From the NCBI GenBank assembly GCA_026987955.1, contig JALSME010000049.1, positions 1 to 34,472 of the forward strand: 34,472 nucleotides of DNA, written 5' to 3'. Below are positions 8,916 through 17,271 of the stretch, piece by piece (position 1 is the stretch's first letter; every line of letters starts with the position of its first letter). Under the pieces are notes generated by a model that saw nothing but the letters and a program-made list of their open reading frames with translations, was not told where the DNA came from and did not search any database. The DNA comes from Sulfurospirillum sp. (GTDB lineage: Bacteria > Campylobacterota > Campylobacteria > Campylobacterales > Sulfurospirillaceae). The translations under genes were made by a program, and so were the position numbers.

Positions 8916-10165
8916 AAAATATTAGAGAAAATATAATACTAAAAAAAGGTGTTCTTTATTTTGATTATACTGCCTCTGGTTTGGCATATAGACCTATTGA
9001 AGATGAGATGCGAAACATACTAGAAACATATGCTAATACTCACTCTGAAGTCTCATCAAACGCAGTTATAACAGGTAAATACTATCTAAAAGCAAGACAA
9101 AGTTTAAAAAAGTCCTTAGATTTAGATGATAGTTTTTACCTTCTACCAACAGGAACAGGGGCAACAGGAGCAATAAAAAAACTGCAAGAGCTGTTAGGAA
9201 TATATGTTCCTCCAAAAACAAGAAGTAGGTATAAAATAGAACCTAAAAATGTACCTTTGGTATTTATTGGTCCTTATGAGCATCATTCTAACGAAGTTAG
9301 TTTTAGAGAAGGGTTATGTGAAGTTGTTCGCGTTCCTCTTAATGAAGAGGATAGTATAGATTTTGATTTTTTTAGAGATATTCTTGAAAAAAATTCTGAT
9401 AGAGAAATCATAGCTTCTTTTTCGGTCGCATCAAATGTAACTGGTATTTTGAGTGATTATAAAAAAATTTATAAATTAGTAAAAGAGTTTGGTGGAATAG
9501 TCTGCTTAGATGCAGCAGCAGCATCACCATATATGAATATAGATTGTAACTATTTTGATGCACTGTTTTTATCTCCACATAAACTCTTAGGTGGTGTAGG
9601 TAGTTGTGGATTATTAATCATTAAAAAACAGCTCTGCTTAGGGGAAAAACCAACATTTGCAGGTGGTGGAACTGTTGCATATGTTTCTAGAAAAACTCAT
9701 GATTTTTTAGATGACTTTGAGCTGCTTGAAGATGCAGGAACACCAGGAATACTTCAGTTTATAAGAGCATCTTTAGCATACAATCTAAGAAATGAAATTG
9801 GATTAGAAGCTATAAAAGAGAGAGAAGAAGAGCTAAAATATCACTTTGGTATGCAAATAAAACAGATAGATGGGGTCAAGTTGTTTTGTAGGGTTGACCA
9901 AGAAAAACTTCCAATTTTTTCGCTAAATTTTTCAGCTATAAGTCCATTTAAAATATCTAAGTATCTCTCAGATAACTTCGGCATACAAACAAGAGCAGGG
10001 TGTAGCTGTGCTGGTCCATATGGTCATGACTTACTTGGTCTTTTAGATGGGCAAGACTTTGATGAAAAACCAGGTTGGCTTAGAATTAGTGTGCATTTTA
10101 CTCACACGAAAGATGAGATAGATAAGCTGGTCAATGCCATCAAAGAGGCAATAAAATCTATATGA
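8912..10165 (+). CDS. Class V aminotransferase / cysteine desulfurase-like PLP enzyme
   Basis: LFLSPHKLLGGVGSCGLLI (PLP-lysine region), IQTRAGCSCAGPYGHDLL (Cys loop). Confidence 0.85.
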   Translation: MKNIRENIILKKGVLYFDYTASGLAYRPIEDEMRNILETYANTHSEVSSNAVITGKYYLKARQSLKKSLDLDDSFYLLPTGTGATGAIKKLQELLGIYVPPKTRSRYKIEPKNVPLVFIGPYEHHSNEVSFREGLCEVVRVPLNEEDSIDFDFFRDILEKNSDREIIASFSVASNVTGILSDYKKIYKLVKEFGGIVCLDAAAASPYMNIDCNYFDALFLSPHKLLGGVGSCGLLIIKKQLCLGEKPTFAGGGTVAYVSRKTHDFLDDFELLEDAGTPGILQFIRASLAYNLRNEIGLEAIKEREEELKYHFGMQIKQIDGVKLFCRVDQEKLPIFSLNFSAISPFKISKYLSDNFGIQTRAGCSCAGPYGHDLLGLLDGQDFDEKPGWLRISVHFTHTKDEIDKLVNAIKEAIKSI

Positions 10166-10601
10166 AATAGGGGATTATCATCTTTGTCTTTTTCATATAT
10201 GTGCAGTACTTACTAAACTTGTGGCTCCAGAGAAATTCCTCTTTTTTTGCTTTTGCAATCATGGTTATAGTAAGTATTGTGGATATAAGTATGTTTGTTG
10301 AGCTAAAACTATAGCTTAGAGGTGCAAACATAGTGATTAGAACTGCAAAGTACATTGGATGACGGATATATCTGTATGGCCCTGTAGTTATAAGTTTTGC
10401 TTCATTCTTAATATCTGGTATGATGTTGAAGTTTGAGATTTTGTTAAACATTAGCGTATAGAAAAAAAATCCAACACCAGTTAAGAACAGACCAATAGAC
10501 AGGCTTTTTGTAAACATACCAAGATTGACTATAATGAGTAGAGATATACATGTAAACTGTGAGGCTACAAGCAAGTAAGAGTAATTTTTGTTTTCTAGCA
10601 T
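10158..10601 (-). CDS. Isoprenylcysteine carboxyl methyltransferase (ICMT)/phospholipid methyltransferase-like membrane protein
   Basis: TGPYRYIRHPMYFAVLI signature followed by EEFLWSHKFSKYCTYMKKT. Confidence 0.8.
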   Translation of the reverse strand: MLENKNYSYLLVASQFTCISLLIIVNLGMFTKSLSIGLFLTGVGFFFYTLMFNKISNFNIIPDIKNEAKLITTGPYRYIRHPMYFAVLITMFAPLSYSFSSTNILISTILTITMIAKAKKEEFLWSHKFSKYCTYMKKTKMIIPYFI

Positions 10602-10625
10602 AGTAGAATTTTACCATAAATCAGA

Positions 10626-10631
10626 TATAAT
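10626..10631 (+). promoter_or_regulatory. Candidate -10 element TATAAT upstream of 10654
   Basis: agaTATAATcta 22 nt before ATG, followed by an AAGGA ribosome-binding site. Confidence 0.5.
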
Positions 10632-10653
10632 CTAGACTAAAGGAAAATTAAAT

Positions 10654-10875
10654 ATGGCAAAAACACAACTGACTACTTCAAAACTAGCTTTGAAATTAGA
10701 GATAAAAACAAACGAATTAAACAAAAAATTTGTACAGATGGGATATCTTGAGAAAAAAAACAAAGATTATCACCTAACACAAGAGGGTAAAAAAGCTGGA
10801 GGACAGACCAAATCAAATGGTTCTAGGGCTTATGTTTTATGGGACGAACAAGTAGAAAAGGATATAGTTTTATGA
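10654..10875 (+). CDS. Small winged-helix-like hypothetical protein (antirepressor C-terminus-like)
   Basis: 73 aa, MAKTQLTTSKLALKLEIKTNELNKKFVQMGYLEKKNKDYHLTQEGKKAGG; ribosome-binding site and promoter present. Confidence 0.6.
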   Translation: MAKTQLTTSKLALKLEIKTNELNKKFVQMGYLEKKNKDYHLTQEGKKAGGQTKSNGSRAYVLWDEQVEKDIVL

Positions 10876-11159
10876 AAAAAGTATTTAAGCTAAAAGAGGG
10901 CAATAAAAATCCACAAAGACAACTTGATGCTATAAAGCATGAGATAAGAAAGTATATAAAACGAGAAAAAAGAAAACCACTTCCAAATGATGCAGATTTC
11001 TGGGATTTAAAATGCAAGTTTGCAATCAACGATGAAGAGCCAAAGGCAATAGAGTTTACAGAAATTACAATGTGTATAGATGAAGCAAGTAAAAAAGATG
11101 CAGATAGCATATATATGGAAATCATATCAACTATTGGTAAGAAAGCAAAAGCTGAATAG
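10872..11159 (+). CDS. DUF6172-like small protein
   Basis: MKKVFKLKEGNKNPQRQLDAIKHEIRKYIKREKRKPLPNDADFWDLKCKF; ATGA overlap with the upstream gene; start trimmed from the ORF at 10839. Confidence 0.65.
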   Translation: MKKVFKLKEGNKNPQRQLDAIKHEIRKYIKREKRKPLPNDADFWDLKCKFAINDEEPKAIEFTEITMCIDEASKKDADSIYMEIISTIGKKAKAE

Positions 11160-11175
11160 CTCTACATGTAGAGCT
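11158..11175. repeat. Perfect 18-bp palindrome AGCTCTACATGTAGAGCT at a convergent gene end
   Basis: Read directly; overlaps the stop codon of the DUF6172-like gene and faces the minus-strand tRNA; contains TACATGTAGAG on both strands. Confidence 0.9.
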
Positions 11176-11214
11176 TGTATATATATTTATAGTTGATTAT
11201 GAAATGAAAACAAG

Positions 11215-11291
11215 TGGTGGGTTCTACTGGATTCGAACCAGTGACCGCTCGGTTATGAGCCGAGAGCTCTAACCAACTGAGCTAAGAACCC
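11215..11291 (-). tRNA. tRNA with CAT anticodon (tRNA-Met or lysidine-modified tRNA-Ile2), encoded CCA
   Basis: Minus strand GGGTTCTTAGCTCAGTTGGTTAGAGCTCTCGGCTCATAACCGAGCGGTCACTGGTTCGAATCCAGTAGAACCCACCA; full cloverleaf, anticodon at 11255-11257. Confidence 0.96.
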
Positions 11292-11348
11292 TTATTTTCG
11301 GAAGTGACATTCTACCCATAAAAACTTTAAAGTAAACTAAAATAACAG

Positions 11349-12455
11349 TTAAATATTGTATTTTACTGATTTATATGTTCTATCAAACCTAAATGTAAGA
11401 AGATTTTCTAAAATACCAAAAAATACCATAAAGGTTATAAAGCTACTCCCCCCATAGCTAAAAAATGGTAGAGGAACCCCTACTACTGGAGCAAAACCTA
11501 TAGTCATAGATATATTTACACCCATATATACAAATATAACAAGGGCAATCCCAGTTGTCATGACTTGTCCAAAATAATCTTTTTTAAATTTAAAATTAAG
11601 AGAGATAAGGTGCATAATAAGAAATGCATAAAAGCTAATAAGCCCTAAAGCACCCCAAAACCCAAATCTTTCTACATGATAAGCAAATATAAAATCACTT
11701 GTAGAGATTGGTAAAAACTTGAAGTGAGTCTGTGTTGCTTCATCTTTTACTTTTCCATCTAAACCACCACTTCCAATCGCAATAATAGACTGTCTAACAT
11801 GATAACTAGGCTTTTCAGATATGAAGTCTGTAATACGCTTTTTTTGGTAATCATGCAAAGAGTTGTATAAAAATGGAACGCTAATTGCAAGAGCTAAAAA
11901 TAGTGTAATCCATATTTTTTTGTTAACACCAATAACAAATAATATACCATAACCAACTATGAGAAGGACCATTGCTGTGCCAAGGTCTGGTTCTTTTGCT
12001 ATAAGAAAAAAAGGTAGAAGTATGTAGAAACTTAGTTTAAAAAACGATTTCCATCCATAACCTTCTTCTTCGGGTGGATTGTGCTTAATAAGATATGCTA
12101 GCATTAGTATGAATGCAGGTTTTAATATTTCTGAAGGTTGTATTGTAAAGTGAACAAATGGAATCTCTAGCCATCTTCTAGCTCCTAATTTGGATACACC
12201 AAAAAAATCTACACTTATGAGTAAAAATATGGTTACCCAATAAAACATAGGTATAACCCACTCTATTTTTCTAATGGGAATTAGAAAAAAAAACATAAAA
12301 GCGAAGAAACCTACACTAAAATATACCATCTGTTTATTTGCAAGTATGGTATTTGCTTCATTAATTAGGTAAAATGATAGTCCTATAATAGGGATTACCA
12401 AAATAGGAATTAAAAAATCAAAATGTGTAAATATGCGTCTATCAATTTGTAGCAA
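11349..12455 (-). CDS. rodA: Rod shape-determining SEDS protein RodA/MrdB
   Basis: KLGARRWLEIPFVHFTIQPSEILKPAFILMLA, KEPDLGTAMVLL, GVPLPFFSYGGSSFI. Confidence 0.93.
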   Translation of the reverse strand: MLQIDRRIFTHFDFLIPILVIPIIGLSFYLINEANTILANKQMVYFSVGFFAFMFFFLIPIRKIEWVIPMFYWVTIFLLISVDFFGVSKLGARRWLEIPFVHFTIQPSEILKPAFILMLAYLIKHNPPEEEGYGWKSFFKLSFYILLPFFLIAKEPDLGTAMVLLIVGYGILFVIGVNKKIWITLFLALAISVPFLYNSLHDYQKKRITDFISEKPSYHVRQSIIAIGSGGLDGKVKDEATQTHFKFLPISTSDFIFAYHVERFGFWGALGLISFYAFLIMHLISLNFKFKKDYFGQVMTTGIALVIFVYMGVNISMTIGFAPVVGVPLPFFSYGGSSFITFMVFFGILENLLTFRFDRTYKSVKYNI

Positions 12456-12482
12456 AAAAGAACCTTAGTGTTTTGATAGAAC

Positions 12483-12488
12483 ATTATA
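12483..12488 (-). promoter_or_regulatory. Candidate -10 element TATAAT for rodA
   Basis: Plus-strand ATTATA, i.e. TATAAT on the minus strand, 27 nt upstream of the rodA start. Confidence 0.4.
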
Positions 12489-12504
12489 CAAAAAAGAGAG
12501 TTAA

Positions 12505-13464
12505 ATGACCTTTAGATGTAAAGAAAATGGAAGATTAGATGCTGTGATGAGTAAAGAATTGACACTGCCAAGGAACCAAATTGAACAACTTATAAAACAA
12601 GTTGGAGTAAAAGTTGAAAAAAATGATATTAAAAAATGTAGTTTTAAAGTAAAAATAGATGATATTGTTGAGTACGATTTTGTACAAGCTGTAAAAGAAA
12701 AAGAGAGTTACGAAGTTGATTTTGATATAGAAGTTCTATATGAAGATGATGATATCATGGTAATCAATAAGCCCCCATATTTGACAATACATCCAGCTCC
12801 TAGTGTGAAAGAGGCTACGGTTGTTGATTGGCTTATAAAAAGAGGAATTTCTCTTTCAACAATTAGTGGAGATGAGAGACATGGAATAGTTCATAGAATA
12901 GACAAAGAAACAAGTGGGGCTTTAGTTATAGCAAAAAACAATGAGGCGCATATGGGTCTAACTGAACAACTTCAAGATAAAAGTATGGGACGATACTATC
13001 TTGCGATTGTTGATATTCCTCTAAAGACGGATACTATCGTAGATAAGCCAATAGCAAGAAATAGAAACAATAGGTTAAAGATGGATGTTGTAGCAGGAGG
13101 CAGAGAGTCAAAAAGTGCTTTTTGTAAGCTTTGTCTTGGTAAAGATGAAAAAAAAGAGTTAATAAGTGCAAAGCTTTTTACAGGACGAACACATCAGATA
13201 AGAGTTCATCTAAATAGCCTGTCTCGCCATATTTTAGGAGATGATTTATACGGTTTTAAGAGCCATAAGGGTAAAATATCAAGAGTTATGTTACACGCAT
13301 ATATATTGTACCTAAAGCATCCTATAACAAAAGAGTTTATGCAAGTCATCGCTCCACCATTTGAGGATTTTAACCAGGTACTACAAAAATATTTTAACAA
13401 GGATGAGATAGATGAAAAAATTAATAGCTCTTATATTATTGAGCGTTTTACTGCTTTTCGTTAG
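12505..13464 (+). CDS. rluD: RluD/RluA-family 23S rRNA pseudouridine synthase
   Basis: N-terminal S4-like domain, HGIVHRIDKETSGALVIAKN and LFTGRTHQIRVHL motifs. Confidence 0.9.
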   Translation: MTFRCKENGRLDAVMSKELTLPRNQIEQLIKQVGVKVEKNDIKKCSFKVKIDDIVEYDFVQAVKEKESYEVDFDIEVLYEDDDIMVINKPPYLTIHPAPSVKEATVVDWLIKRGISLSTISGDERHGIVHRIDKETSGALVIAKNNEAHMGLTEQLQDKSMGRYYLAIVDIPLKTDTIVDKPIARNRNNRLKMDVVAGGRESKSAFCKLCLGKDEKKELISAKLFTGRTHQIRVHLNSLSRHILGDDLYGFKSHKGKISRVMLHAYILYLKHPITKEFMQVIAPPFEDFNQVLQKYFNKDEIDEKINSSYIIERFTAFR

Positions 13465-14647
13465 TGGTTGTACAACAGATCCAAAGCCACCAAAGAAGCC
13501 AGTTATTGATCAAACGCTACCAATGTTGTCTGATATTAAGTTTATATCGGATATTACAGAAGTAGGATTCGAGTGGAAACCAAGTCGCGATGAAAGAGTA
13601 GCTGGGTATTATATATATCGTTCTAATCCTGATAAGCAAAATGGAAAACTAGAGAGAGTAGCGACAATTAAAGACAAGTATAGTTCTCACTATGTTGATG
13701 TTAATTTAAAGCCAGCTACACAGTACTACTACCGTTTTTCATCTTTTTCTTTCGATAAGAGAGAGTCAGTGGCAGGTGATACAATATCTGTAAAAACAAT
13801 GCCTCTTATTGAATCAGTTGTATTTTTAAAGGCGATTAGAGGCCTTCCAAATAGAGTAAAACTTGTATGGAGACCACATACTTCTCCAAGAGTAGAGTCT
13901 TATATAGTTGAAAGAAATGAATTTACTTCTACAAAATGGGAAAAGATAGGAGTTGTGAAGGGAAGATTAAATGCAGAGTATATTGATGCTGGCTTAAAAG
14001 AAAATAGAGTTTATAGATATAGAGTTAAAGTAAAAACATATGATGGACTTATTTCTAAACCGAGTAAAATAGTAGAAGCAGGTACAAAACCATTGCCATT
14101 AAAGGTAAAAAATTTAAAGGCAACTGTAGATGTTCCTAAAAAGATAATTCTTACATGGGACCCATCAAGTGAGAAAGATTTTTCTTATTATAAAGTATAT
14201 AGATCTATAAATACAATGCTTTTTTATAGCTATCTTGCAAAGACTAAAGATACAAGATACGAAGACCTTGTAAATGAGAATGGCAAATCATATTTTTACT
14301 ATGTAACAGCAGTTGATAAGGACGGATTAGAGTCACTAAGACAGTCTCAAGCTGTTAAAGGAAGCTCTTTGGACATTCCTGAAGCTGTTGTAATTACATC
14401 CTCAAATAATGATGGCAGAAGTATTAGTATAGCTTGGACTAACAGAGACGACAGAGCTGTTAAATATAATGTTATAAAAGAATTTAACGGGAAGAAAAAA
14501 ATATTTACTGGTATTAGGAGTACAAATTTTATAGATAATGATGTAGTAAGAGGTGTAGAATACAAGTACAATGTCATAGCAATTGATAAGTTTGGTTTAG
14601 CATCAAACCCGTCAGAAAATATAGTTATTGAAATACCAAAAGATTAA
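13412..14647 (+). CDS. flpA: Lipoprotein with tandem fibronectin type III domains, FlpA-like
   Basis: Lipobox LLLFVSGC; repeated Fn3 patterns (VGFEWKPSRDERVAGYYIYRS, VKLVWRPHTSPRVESYIVERN, IILTWDPSSEKDFSYYKVYRS, ISIAWTNRDDRAVKYNVI); between rluD and trmB as recalled for C. jejuni flpA. Confidence 0.75.
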   Translation: MKKLIALILLSVLLLFVSGCTTDPKPPKKPVIDQTLPMLSDIKFISDITEVGFEWKPSRDERVAGYYIYRSNPDKQNGKLERVATIKDKYSSHYVDVNLKPATQYYYRFSSFSFDKRESVAGDTISVKTMPLIESVVFLKAIRGLPNRVKLVWRPHTSPRVESYIVERNEFTSTKWEKIGVVKGRLNAEYIDAGLKENRVYRYRVKVKTYDGLISKPSKIVEAGTKPLPLKVKNLKATVDVPKKIILTWDPSSEKDFSYYKVYRSINTMLFYSYLAKTKDTRYEDLVNENGKSYFYYVTAVDKDGLESLRQSQAVKGSSLDIPEAVVITSSNNDGRSISIAWTNRDDRAVKYNVIKEFNGKKKIFTGIRSTNFIDNDVVRGVEYKYNVIAIDKFGLASNPSENIVIEIPKD

Positions 14648-15816
14648 TGCCAAATTTTCACACAAAAGAGTTTTCTGAGCCAAACTATCCGTCTACCTAT
14701 GGAAAGAGTAATTTTAAATTTGTAGCAGTCTCAAAAAGAGGTGAGAGACTTGTAATGTGTAGTACTCAAGATAGTGATATGCTTCTTAAAATTCATAAGA
14801 ACAAAAATGGTTTTTTAATCAAAGGTGATAAAATAACTAGACCATCACAAGTAGCAATACTTCAACAAGCCCTAAAAGACTTTAGAGATTTAACTAATAC
14901 TAAGACTACAAATTCAAATATTGAGTCTAAAAAAGAGAGAAGCTTGAAAATATCTCCATATTTAAAGAGTATGGAGTATTTTGCAAATGAGTTTAGAACT
15001 ACAAAAGAGATTCTAGTAGAAGTTGGATTCGGTAGTGGTAGACACTTATTGTATCAAGCAAAAAAGAATCCAAATAAGCTTGTAATTGGTCTAGAAATTC
15101 ATAAACCATCAATTGAACAAGTTTTAAAGCAGTGTGAACTTCAAAATATAGAAAACATTTTAGTAGTGGACTATGATGCAAGAACCTTTTTAGAATTTTT
15201 ACAATCAAATAGTGTAGAGAAAATATTTGTTCATTTTCCAGTTCCATGGGACAAAAAACCACATCGTAGAGTCATAAGTGAAAGATTTATAGATGAATCT
15301 AAAAGAGCTTTAAAAGTTGGTGGAACACTAGAGCTTAGAACAGATAGTGACAACTACTTCGAGTACTCTTTTGGAGAGTTTATAAATCAGCAAAAAGTTG
15401 AATTACACATAAACAAAAACAGTGATTTGGAAGTAAGTAGTAAGTATGAAGATAGATGGAAAAGACAAGAAAAAGATATATACGATATAACTATGACAAA
15501 TCATGAAAACTCAGAACCTATTGAAAATATAGGGCGATTAAAGTTTGATAAAAAGATTGATTTTGCTAAATTAAGCAGTAGATTTGAAGAGACAACTTTA
15601 AGAGGGGATGATTTTTTTGCTCATATTGAAGAAATATTTACTATAAATAAAGAAGAAGGACTTATTAGAGTCTCTTTTGGTGCTAGTCAAAGAAATGAGC
15701 ATAGTTATATTTACATAAAAAAAGATGAGGTAGTTTATATGCCAGATAATGTTTTAGCAACGAAAGATAACGAAAAAGCACATGAGTTGATTAAAGAGTA
15801 TATATGGAACATGTAA
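14647..15816 (+). CDS. trmB: tRNA (guanine-N7-)-methyltransferase, long Campylobacterota form
   Basis: VEVGFGSGRHLLYQAKKNPNKLVIGLEIHKPSIEQ, VHFPVPWDKKPHRRVISERFI, ELRTDSDNYFEYS. Confidence 0.9.
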   Translation: MPNFHTKEFSEPNYPSTYGKSNFKFVAVSKRGERLVMCSTQDSDMLLKIHKNKNGFLIKGDKITRPSQVAILQQALKDFRDLTNTKTTNSNIESKKERSLKISPYLKSMEYFANEFRTTKEILVEVGFGSGRHLLYQAKKNPNKLVIGLEIHKPSIEQVLKQCELQNIENILVVDYDARTFLEFLQSNSVEKIFVHFPVPWDKKPHRRVISERFIDESKRALKVGGTLELRTDSDNYFEYSFGEFINQQKVELHINKNSDLEVSSKYEDRWKRQEKDIYDITMTNHENSEPIENIGRLKFDKKIDFAKLSSRFEETTLRGDDFFAHIEEIFTINKEEGLIRVSFGASQRNEHSYIYIKKDEVVYMPDNVLATKDNEKAHELIKEYIWNM

Positions 15817-16475
15817 TTAGTGCTGAAAATTTAACTTTAGCATACGGAAGAGATGAGCCAATCATAACTGAAGCACAAATGAAGATTAATCCAAATGAGT
15901 TTGTTTTTATAACTGGTAAAAGCGGTAGTGGAAAATCAACAATTTTAAAGTCAATGTACGGTGAGTTAGTACCTAAAAGAGGGGATTTGAAAGTTTGTGG
16001 TGTAAATATTAAAAGCATTACTTCATCAAAATTAAATGTACTAAGAAGATATTTAGGGATTGTTTTTCAAGATTACAGACTTATCAATGAGTGGACAGTA
16101 GAAAAAAATGTTATGTTACCTCTAATGATTGGTGGTTTTTCAAAGGGAGTTTGTCTAAAGCAAGCACAAAAACTTTTAAAGCATGTTAAACTTTTGCATA
16201 AAGCAGATAAATATCCACTAGAGCTAAGTGGTGGAGAGCAACAAAGAGTTGCTATGGCAAGGGCATTAGCTCATAACCCAGTTATGATACTAGCTGATGA
16301 GCCAACAGGAAACTTAGATGAGTATTCAAGTGAGGTAATATGGGATCTTCTAAAAAATGCAAGAGAGCATTTAGGGACTACAGTTGTTGTTGTAACACAC
16401 CACATACCATCTACTTTGGGAATTGATTATAAACATTTCTTCCTAGAAAGCGGGGTTGTATATGAGGTCTCTTAA
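15804..16475 (+). CDS. ftsE: Cell division ABC ATPase FtsE
   Basis: Walker A GKSGSGKST, signature LSGGEQQRVAMARAL, Walker B MILADEPTGNLD; followed by an FtsX-like gene. Confidence 0.9.
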   Translation: MEHVISAENLTLAYGRDEPIITEAQMKINPNEFVFITGKSGSGKSTILKSMYGELVPKRGDLKVCGVNIKSITSSKLNVLRRYLGIVFQDYRLINEWTVEKNVMLPLMIGGFSKGVCLKQAQKLLKHVKLLHKADKYPLELSGGEQQRVAMARALAHNPVMILADEPTGNLDEYSSEVIWDLLKNAREHLGTTVVVVTHHIPSTLGIDYKHFFLESGVVYEVS

Positions 16476-17271
16476 GAATCATCTTTCTGTTATATTGCCA
16501 CTTTTTATTCTTCTTTTTTCATTGCAGTTTACATTTTTGATGGAGAAAATAGTTAAAAACTATGAGACAAAATTGACTCAAGATTACTCTATAGTTGTTG
16601 TTGCTTCAAAGCCATTATCTAAAGCTGTGGTTAAGAGTAGAATCAGTGGTATTAAATCACTTGAAGAGATAAGTTCAAAAAAAATATTGGATAGATTAAA
16701 AGGCAATATATCTTCTAAAAACATATCACTTCTAAAAATTGCACTTCCAAAGTTCTATTCTATTAAACTTAAAGCATTTCCAAGCATACAAGAGATAGAA
16801 CGGATTAAAAAAGAGCTACTTGCGAGTGGTTTTATTACAAAAGTTGAGACATTTAGTAAAACACATAATAAAATATATAGAATGTTTCAAGCTCTTAAAA
16901 ATACATCTCTTATTTTTTCTGTACTGATAGTCATAATATCACTGTTTCTTATGTTTAAACAGATGAAAATATGGCTTTTAGAACACAAAGATCGTATGGC
17001 AATAATGACACTTTTTGGTGCACCCTTTTGGATGAAAAGTGCAGTCTTATATAGGTTAGTAGTTGTTGATTCTTTTATTAGCACAGCTCTTGTGGGAGTA
17101 TTCTTCATTTTTTTCCCAAAATTTGATAATGTAAAAGATTTTACAAGTAGTCTAAATATTACAATACCTAAGTTTAATTTAGTTCACGATACAGGTATAC
17201 TTCTTGGAATTTCACTGCTTTTTTCACTTTTTATAGTTACAATCGTAATAAGAAAGATGAATAAAGAATGA
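16462..17271 (+). CDS. ftsX: Cell division permease-like FtsX
   Basis: N-terminal TM, large periplasmic loop, three C-terminal TMs; overlaps ftsE; ATG 16462 preferred. Confidence 0.85.
   Translation: MRSLKNHLSVILPLFILLFSLQFTFLMEKIVKNYETKLTQDYSIVVVASKPLSKAVVKSRISGIKSLEEISSKKILDRLKGNISSKNISLLKIALPKFYSIKLKAFPSIQEIERIKKELLASGFITKVETFSKTHNKIYRMFQALKNTSLIFSVLIVIISLFLMFKQMKIWLLEHKDRMAIMTLFGAPFWMKSAVLYRLVVVDSFISTALVGVFFIFFPKFDNVKDFTSSLNITIPKFNLVHDTGILLGISLLFSLFIVTIVIRKMNKE

Noticed and set aside
10158-10165. 8-bp convergent overlap of aminotransferase and ICMT-like genes
   Set aside because: Short convergent overlaps are common in compact genomes; no palindrome or motif copy there.
14647-15816. TrmB about 150 aa longer than the E. 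coli form
   Set aside because: Long TrmB with extra N- and C-terminal segments is, as far as I recall, normal for Campylobacterota.
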